DNA of 64,000 nt from Margaritispora aquatica (lineage: Eukaryota; Ascomycota; Leotiomycetes; Helotiales; Discinellaceae), in contig VJWN01000011.1 of NCBI GenBank assembly GCA_007644065.1, forward strand, positions 1,116,001 to 1,180,000, in the 5' to 3' direction. The position numbers and the translations under genes were made by a program. A model generated the notes under the pieces. That model saw nothing but the letters and a program-made list of their open reading frames with translations. It did not search any database and had not been told where the DNA came from. Below, piece by piece: positions 57,727 to 64,000 of this stretch; the first letter of the stretch is position 1, and each line of letters starts with the position of its first letter.

Positions 57727-58593
57727 ATGGGCAACACCTCGAAGAAAGATGGCCCAGATCCTAAGCCCAGTCATTCAAATTCATTCCCTAGCACCTCTGC
57801 TTCGCGCCTGCAATGCCTCGAAATCGAAAACAAGCAGATACGCACCGAGCTAGCAAAGTACAAACATGCAGACAGAAGCTACGCTCCAACCCAAAGACTC
57901 AACTACATCGCGGATATTGAGAAGCAGTTGAAGGAGGCCCAAGAGAAGCTCGCTGCCCGTGACGACACTCTCGCGAGACTCATGCAAGCTAAGGAAGATC
58001 TGGAGAAGGAAGCTACCTTCAAGGAGCCCCTGTTCGAAGTCGGCAAAGCTGTGCGAGTCAGATTTCTGACACACGCTATCGAAACTCTGGATGACAAGCG
58101 TATTGATGAGTTTAAGGTTTACACTTTGGCTGGAAATGCAGCTGCCCATGCAGGTTGTGGAGAGGCGGATGTTGCTTTGTTCGTTGGAAACTTTTTGAGT
58201 GATGATCAGAAGATCATCTTTGGTGATATTGCCACGAAGTTGTACCATACTGAACTAATCCCTTTCCAAGCAAGACCAAAGAAGCTCCTTGAAGTAAGTT
58301 TGGTTTGATTAGGTCATTGAGGCTTGACTGATGATTCATAGGCAATTGACTGTCAGGTAACAATCATCACTGCGAAGATGGTCAAGGAGAAGGGCGATCG
58401 ATCTATTAAAGAGCGATTGAGAGCCATGGAAGATATCGACATTATCATTGCCAAGTATCCAAAGCTGCAAGGCAGCGCATTCGACAATGATGCCGACATT
58501 CTCCGCAGACTAGATACCGTCAAAGAGTTTACCAGGTTGATTGTTGGAAATGACAGACAGTCCAGAGCTGCCTCCAGACTTAGTAAGAATTAG
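57727..58593 (+). CDS. Coiled-coil family paralogue D, compact and apparently intact
   Basis: Exons 57727-58293 and 58342-58593 (48-nt GT-AG intron) give 272 residues. The N-terminus MGNTSKKDGPDPKPSHSNSF is polar and could carry N-myristoylation (Met-Gly-Asn), an inference only. A short coiled coil follows (EKQLKEAQEKLAARDDTLAR). Then comes the full family module: FKEPLFEVGKAVRVRFLTHA, LAGNAAAHAGCGEADVALF, AIDCQVTIITAKM, and a last helix before TRLIVGNDR. The intron falls just before DCQ. This is the cleanest copy and best defines the domain. The GN-AAH part after a helix ending in R-x-RFL recalls HEPN/DUF4145-type helical domains, but that is speculative. Confidence 0.8.
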
Positions 58594-59035
58594 CACAGCA
58601 GTGGCAAATACAAAGACTAATAGTTTTTAGGCACTTCCTACTAGGTTTTGGATGAATAATTGACAGCAACTATATGTTATTGCTGATGCTATCGAAAGAA
58701 GTCGGTTATTTGGACGTAGCTGGATAAGATAATCGGCAATGATGATACTAGGTTGGCATTCGATATTGGCGAAAAAGTTACTAAACAGAACAAGAGATCT
58801 GGAAGCTGTCTCAACAAATAGGAGGTTCTACATCTTCCACTTGTGAAATGCAACTAGTTCTACACCAAAGATTTCTACCCTAAGCACAATGTTACCCCAC
58901 ATACCCCGCATTGAAGTCCCATTTGCCCTGAAGGTCAACCAGAACACAAGAAAATCTGAAGCAAACCTCAAGGTATATCTTTTCCGAGTTTCTCAATTGA
59001 ACAATTATCATATCATAGAAAGCAGCAGTGTGACA
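58594..59035. other. Spacer between paralogue D and GFA-type gene
   Basis: About 440 nt with no coding or repeat signal that I can support. Confidence 0.5.
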
Positions 59036-59578
59036 ATGGAAGCTACTTGCCTATGCGGAGCCATCACCGTTCGGATCAAGGATCCGACGATCCTCAATGG
59101 CGAGCGACGAGGCCATATATGCCGTTGTACAAATTGCAGGAAAGTCGCTGGCTCTTGTGAGTATTATAAGAAAGAAGCTTGAAGTGTGGAATGACTGAAT
59201 GCAACTTTACGACAGCCCATGCATCCAACCTGATCATCGAGAACGATAAATTCGAGATCCTCGGTGACGACAAGTTGACTAAGTATGTCGACTCTCAGAC
59301 TTTGAGCGGTACTCCACTTGGGCGATACTTCTGCTCGACTTGTGGAAAGTGAGTATTCCAAAATTTATGGGCAGAAAGAAATGACTGATGAGAAATCGAG
59401 TCCTATCAAATCCGTGACACCTTTGTATGAAGGTAAGACGGTCCTGAAGATGGGGATCTTCCCAAAGATTCCTGCGCCTGCTTGGGAGTCATTTGGCGCG
59501 AATCGTCACCATTGGGAGAAGGCTTTAGAAGGTGCGGTGCAGTGGAAGGGGAGGACGGGTGGGGAGAAGATGGAGTAG
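59036..59578 (+). CDS. GFA/CENP-V-type zinc protein
   Basis: Exons 59036-59156, 59216-59348 and 59401-59578 give 143 residues, normal for the family. Zinc ligands are visible: CLCG at the start, CRCTNC in the middle and CSTCG before NPIKS. The pattern is that of glutathione-dependent formaldehyde-activating (GFA) domain proteins, a group used in glutathione adduct chemistry but of uncertain substrate in most fungi. ATG 59036 is preferred because it starts directly before CLCG; an upstream ATG (58889) adds sequence without family character. Both introns are GTGAGT type. Ending GRTGGEKME is hydrophilic. Cytosolic location is likely, since no signal peptide is present. Confidence 0.9.
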
Positions 59579-59939
59579 ATGCGTGTGGTTGTTGTGAGGG
59601 AGGATGGAATGGTTTGAATATGTTGTCAGTATAGTTTCATGAGTGGTGTGATTTTGTTGAAACGAAGAGTGGCGAACGAACCGTAGTTCTATAAGTCAAG
59701 CTATTCACGACCTCAAGGGAAATCCAGATACACCGTGAACAAAAATCGTTGTTGTCATCTGGAGGTTTGCTGAGGGCGAGATTGAAAATGTTCTGGTGAT
59801 CCTGCAAAGATCTGGTTCGGCTCGGCTCGGCCCGGGATTGATATCTCTGGCGCAAAACTTCGTGACGTCCCGAGAATAATTTAATGTGCTCACTGACGGA
59901 AGTACATCCACGACCAACAATTGAAACACCACCGCAGAA
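59579..59939. other. Spacer between GFA-type gene and bmt5
   Basis: About 360 nt containing the GFA 3' UTR and the bmt5 promoter. No element was recognised. Confidence 0.5.
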
Positions 59940-60911
59940 ATGGGCAAGAACAAACGAAACAAGCTCGGCTCCCAGCCCTCTTCCAAGAGGACCAAGCTCC
60001 AAGGAAAAGGCGCACGCCCAACTGGAATCAGTAAATCAAGCAAGTCATCGAAACCCAGCACCTCACCGAAGACCAAAGACAAGAAAACACCCCAAGTCTT
60101 CCACACGCTCCCCACAATCCCCTTCTCGCCACACGAACAAATTCTTCTAATTGGAGAAGGTGATCTCTCCTTCGCACGTTCACTAATCCAGAACCATGGC
60201 TGCACGAATATCACTGCGACGGTCCTAGAATCCGAGAAAGAGCTGAAGGAGAAATACCCGCATGTTGCTGAGAACATTGACATCGTAGAGGCCGGCGGTG
60301 GGAGCGTGAGATATGGAGTTGATGCTGGGAAGATGAAAGCCTGGACGGAGGGCAAGAAGGGCACCGGACCGGGCAAGATGGATAGAGTTATGTTCAACTT
60401 CCCACATGTGGGAGGGAAGAGTACGGACGTCAATCGGCAGGTTAGGGCGAATCAGGAGATGCTAGTTTTGTTTTTCGCGCGTGCGATACCGTCGCTGTCA
60501 CCAAGACATGGGAGTTCGATTGTAGTCACGCTGTTTGAGGGCGAGCCGTATACGCTGTGGAATATTCGGGACTTGGCTCGGTTTGCTGGCTTGCAGGTTG
60601 CGGAGAGCTATAAGTTCCAAGCGAAGGCGTATCCGGGGTACAAGCATGCGAGGACGCTGGGTGTGGTGAAGGGGAAGAATGGGGAGAGTGGTGCTGGGTG
60701 GAAGGGCGAGGAGAGGCCGGCGAGGAGTTATGTGTTTGTGAGAAAGGGCGAGGGTGTTGTGATGGGACAGGGGAAGAAGAAGAAGGACGAGAGCAGTGAT
60801 GACGAGGATGAAGTCGAAGCCGAAACAACCGTTATTGAAGAGGATGTTCAGGAACTTGAGAAGAGCGATCATGAAGCAGAGGACGAAAGCGACATTTATG
60901 AAAGCGACTGA
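59940..60911 (+). CDS. bmt5: 25S rRNA (uridine-N3)-methyltransferase-like protein (Bmt5/DUF2431)
   Basis: A single exon of 323 residues. The first 50 residues are basic (MGKNKRNKLG, KRTKLQGKGARP) and fit nucleolar import. From residue ~64 comes the Rossmann-type methyltransferase of the DUF2431/Bmt5 family: HEQILLIGEGDLSFARSL (S-adenosylmethionine loop), TVLESEKELKEKYPH, and MFNFPHVGGKSTDVNRQVRA, the family hallmark. In yeast Bmt5 methylates U2634 of 25S rRNA. The C-terminus adds an acidic tail (ESSDDEDEVEAE) that may bind partners. Its 3' end faces that of aos1, with 182 nt between stop codons. Confidence 0.92.
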   Translation: MGKNKRNKLGSQPSSKRTKLQGKGARPTGISKSSKSSKPSTSPKTKDKKTPQVFHTLPTIPFSPHEQILLIGEGDLSFARSLIQNHGCTNITATVLESEKELKEKYPHVAENIDIVEAGGGSVRYGVDAGKMKAWTEGKKGTGPGKMDRVMFNFPHVGGKSTDVNRQVRANQEMLVLFFARAIPSLSPRHGSSIVVTLFEGEPYTLWNIRDLARFAGLQVAESYKFQAKAYPGYKHARTLGVVKGKNGESGAGWKGEERPARSYVFVRKGEGVVMGQGKKKKDESSDDEDEVEAETTVIEEDVQELEKSDHEAEDESDIYESD

Positions 60912-61093
60912 ACTTCATTTGCATGGTCATTTCTAACCCTCCACCAACTCCGTATACACACAACGCCAGTTGGTACATCCGAAGGAAATGAAATCCTACC
61001 TTGGAGATATTTCTTGGACATGGATATCTACCACTATATTTTGACAACTACCCATGCTATTCTCGGAGAGTATAAGAAAGATGTCCTCGCGCT
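60912..61093. terminator. Convergent 3' region of bmt5 and aos1
   Basis: Only 182 nt separate the two stop codons, so both transcript ends must lie in or across this interval. No clear polyadenylation hexamer is resolved. Confidence 0.4.
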
Positions 61094-62380
61094 TTAAGAT
61101 ATGATGATGTCCGGTTGGAAGGATAATGCCTGAGGTAACGACCCAACTCCGTTCATCATCACGGCACCATTCTCAGCCTCGGCGGATATAGGGAGCAGGC
61201 CTGTTCCAAGCGAACCTTCCGGGTGCAAAGCATACATCGGGCATTGCATAGAGTCTCCATCAAAGATTACCATGTTCTGGATAGGCTGCTGACGGGCACC
61301 AAGAACATTGATGACATCTTGAGCCAGCTGACCACCGAGCACTGCTGTGACTGGAGCAATTTCCGAGCCGAGATTCTGAAGGAATTTCCTCAAAACATCG
61401 GCCTTGAGTGTGTCGTCGGGAAGTCCAAGAGCCTTGTGCTTCTTCGTGGCTAGTGCAGTAAATATCTTTAAGTCATCAGCGGTACTTGGAAATCTTCCAC
61501 CTTGCGTAGAGAGGAATTCCCAGAGTGCTCGCATGCATGACAATATGGGTGTGACGACTCTTAATCTGCGTTTGCTCTTGAGAAACTCTTGGGGTAAAGT
61601 GGCAGCATCGCTCGCAAGAAACCATGTAGAATACAACTCCCTCTTAGTCACCAATTCCACGTTCTTGTCATTTTCCTTCTTCTCCTTCACATCAATAACA
61701 CTTCTCGTTCGTGTCTCGAGACCTACGGCTGTAGCCTTGTTACTCTTTTCGCGCTCGACGACGTAGTCGTGCTGAATCAGATCTGAGAAGATGAATCCAT
61801 AGAATCCGTGAACACCTGCTGCATAGAATGGTCGGTGATTAATCCTCGTTGCAGTATTGATAATATTCAATGCATCTGGGTGTAGATCGGTTGCAATCAC
61901 TATGTCAAACGCGCCAAAGAAATCTGGTCCTTTCTGCTTGATATCACTTTGATCAACAATGATGTTGACCCGAGGATTTAACTTTCTGATCTGGGGCGCA
62001 GCTGCCTCTGCTCTGTTTGTTCCAACATCCGACTCTGTGATGAAAAACTGGGCGCCTAAATCGTTCTCTGTCACGAGCTCATGGTCGACGATAGTGAGAG
62101 AGTGTATGCCGGCTAATACGAGGTTCTTCGCAATCTCGTTTGCAAGTGCCCGCATACTAATCAGAAGAACATTTGCATTTCGGATTTTCTCTTGTGCTTG
62201 AACACCCCACAGCCGGATTTGACGATCGTAGAGGGCTATCTCGTCTGTAAAATGTTAGAGTTGATTTGCAGAAATCATAAGGCGAGGAATACCATCACTG
62301 ATTCCTGAAGGAGCTGGAACGTGAGCATCTGTAAGGATTGGAAGTCCTTGCTGGACTGGCAGATATGTTGTTGCTTCCAT
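61094..62380 (-). CDS. aos1: SUMO-activating enzyme E1 subunit Aos1
   Basis: Exons 62380-62293 and 62244-61094 (48-nt intron) give 412 residues. Aos1 pairs with Uba2 to adenylate SUMO in the nucleus; it lacks the catalytic cysteine domain. The signature ALYDRQIRLWGVQAQEKIRN opens exon 2, followed by LANEIAKNLVLAGIHSLTIV (nucleotide-binding fold), DLGAQFF and VGTNRAEAAAPQIRKLNPRV. DIVIATDLHPDALNIINT and PFYAAGVHGFYGFIFSDL are further E1 blocks. The C-terminal adenylation half has EIAPVTAVLGGQLAQDVINV. The usual Gly-rich loop GLKALANEIAK reads SMRALANEIAK here, as in other Aos1 proteins. The N-terminal ~30 residues are variable. Confidence 0.93.
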
Positions 62381-63076
62381 GACTTAGTTTCCTCTCTCTC
62401 TGGAGTAGTTAGTAGTCAATTGGAATAACTCCCGAGTGATTTGGTTGATGTTGCGAAAGTTGTTCAACAAATTAGCTGGGCGTTTTGTGATAGATTAAGT
62501 GGAAGCAGAGATTTCAATTCTCCTTTGATCTGACCATGTAAAAAATATGATTGGGATTGAAGTTTGCCGGAAGGAGGGAAGGGTGTTGAAGAGGAAGAGA
62601 AAGATAAAGTTGACGGTGGTGTGAATATCGATGGGCCAGCCTGCACCCCAGATTACCATATTGAGAGAAAGTGAGGCTGAGGCTGAAAGAAAGCCTGATC
62701 CTAGGCTTTGTCCAATGACGAACAACTAACTCTACTGGAATGCAGCAGCAACCTCGCACCCCCACAAACCTCGATCCCACCTCGACGACGAGTAAAACCA
62801 TCATCACCGTGAAGCGAAACAATATATACACCTGCCACGATACATATCTACCTCTGCTTCGTATAGCCTTCGTTGGATTGATACGCTACATTCCTGAAGC
62901 CCCCTCTTGGCCTCTGAACCAATCACCCCACAGCCTCAGTTTGTATCTCGTACATCACGGAGACGCCTGCATTACATTACAATATCTGGCTTCATTGCTT
63001 CACGCCCAGGCCGCTTCCATTAATGGTACATTTGGTTTCCTAAAACCGGTTTGAAGTGGGTGATGCTAATCAATTC
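62381..63076. promoter_or_regulatory. Shared divergent promoter region, aos1 and the next gene
   Basis: About 700 nt between two start codons pointing away from each other. It must drive both genes. No specific binding site could be assigned. A frame at 62740-63054 has no motif and is probably chance. Confidence 0.5.
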
Positions 63077-64000
63077 ATGATGCAGTCTGGCAATTACGAC
63101 GATCCATCAGCATCCGACTCGTTTCGCGAAACAGCAGACCGCATTGTGCGGGGAATCTTGAACGATTCTACTCAATCGCCCCATGATATCAGTCCTTCTG
63201 GCGAGTAAGCTAAATTTCTTGGCTCTATCTTCTTCAGTAGTGTCCGGACTCAGTTCCGTTATGATACCAGGCCTCATCATGCCAACCTTCAAACGACCCT
63301 CAAGGGCCCGAGAACAATAGACTGACTCAAGTAGATTGTACCGGGCGATAGACAGAAGATACAATCGGAGAAGGGGTACGGGTGGTCGTATAGGATCAGA
63401 GTCAAGTTTACATCCAATGACATCAGAGCCGGATCACAGTAGAACGAGGAGGTATCAAAGGGAACACCAAGACGCTTCACCTTTATTTGTGCTACCGCCA
63501 CAGACATCATCTACTCCACCGACTCAACGAGAGAGACCAGCTGGAAGAGTACCTGGGACACTATCAGCAAGGCGTGGACGATCTCGAATGTCTATCAGTG
63601 ATCGTTTCAGTGAGAGGCATCGACCCTCACCACAAGAGATGGCTGTCAATAACAGCCTTGAGCAGGCAGGAAGACAGATAGAACAAGCTCGGGCCTTGCT
63701 AGACGACCCAGTCCCCGATATATCATCACCAGTCCTTGACCAGGAATACCAAGACATAACCGAGCAAAATCGAAGAGCTAAGCGACGGAAATTGGATTCG
63801 GACAGGCCTGAAATGGGCTGGAAGGGGTTCAGCTATGGAAAATACGGGCAAAGTGAGCCAGGGAAGTTGAAGATGGAGATTGTGTCCTGCGACGGAGGGA
63901 TATTTCAAGACCATACAGGGAACTATGCGGCTGAGAATGTGCTCAAGAATGACGCATCAGTTTACTGCACAAAAAGTCCCAGGTGCAACTTAGTTCTTAG
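63077..64000 (+). CDS. Conserved fungal protein of unknown function, 3' end outside window
   Basis: Exon 63077-63204 then 63356 to the window edge, with a phase-consistent 151-nt GT-AG intron (GAGTAAGC donor, GACAG acceptor). It starts MMQSGNYDDPSASDSFRETA, continues with an Arg/Ser-rich stretch (SARRGRSRMSISDRFSERHR), then a basic RRAKRRKLDSDRP and a well-formed domain: GWKGFSYGKYGQSEPGKLKM, EIVSCDGGIF and YAAENVLKNDASVYCTKSPR, after which the window ends. I recognise the last blocks as strongly conserved in filamentous fungi but can give no function. The second possible ATG (63080) is one codon on. Confidence 0.7.

Noticed and set aside
59705..60433. 242-codon minus frame
   Set aside because: Antisense of bmt5 and its leader; no motif.
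1..64000. CRISPR arrays, bacterial operons, riboswitches
   Set aside because: The sequence is eukaryotic with spliceosomal introns; no spaced direct repeats of CRISPR type were seen.

Overview
The window is nuclear DNA of a filamentous ascomycete (Pezizomycotina). The evidence is many short GT-AG introns (about 46-150 nt), a Ste12 factor with C-terminal C2H2 zinc fingers, and typical fungal genes for Med10, a Stm1-type protein, phospholipase B, Bmt5 and Aos1. A leotiomycete is my guess only. Exon joins below were deduced by eye from splice consensus, reading phase and family motifs; none is backed by transcripts.

Left part (1-11.5 kb): two huge Ser/Ala/Thr/Gln-rich reading frames, each with a WSC domain. 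The first is cut by the window edge and carries a long minisatellite. About 1.5 kb of Ser/Thr/Pro-rich sequence broken by stops and frame changes lies between them, so they may be two genes or one damaged gene. An almost 9 kb gene-free stretch with many microsatellites follows (11.5-20.3 kb). It ends at ste12, whose 84-nt fourth exon can be removed without loss of frame.

Middle (20-47 kb): ste12 (+), then on the minus strand Med10, a LIM-like zinc protein, a disordered KEN-box protein, a Stm1-type ribosome-associated protein, a secreted phospholipase B and a YAP-signature bZIP factor. An aldo-keto reductase follows on the plus strand. Most spacers are 0.4-2 kb. The 4.8 kb upstream of the bZIP gene is empty apart from possible transposon debris.

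Cluster (47.6-58.6 kb): four head-to-tail paralogues, with one or two smaller relics, of an unnamed coiled-coil family. They share a C-terminal module (PLFEVG-A-R-RFL, then GN-AAH-G-GEAD-ALF, then DCQ-S/T-L/I and a final helix). One copy has a frameshift, one an in-frame TAG, one has lost the GN-AAH motif, and the shortest appears intact. This decaying tandem family is the best candidate here for something undescribed.

Right part (59-64 kb): compact housekeeping genes: a GFA/CENP-V-type zinc protein, the rRNA methyltransferase-like Bmt5, Aos1 (SUMO E1 subunit, minus strand), and the 5' part of a conserved fungal protein running off the window.
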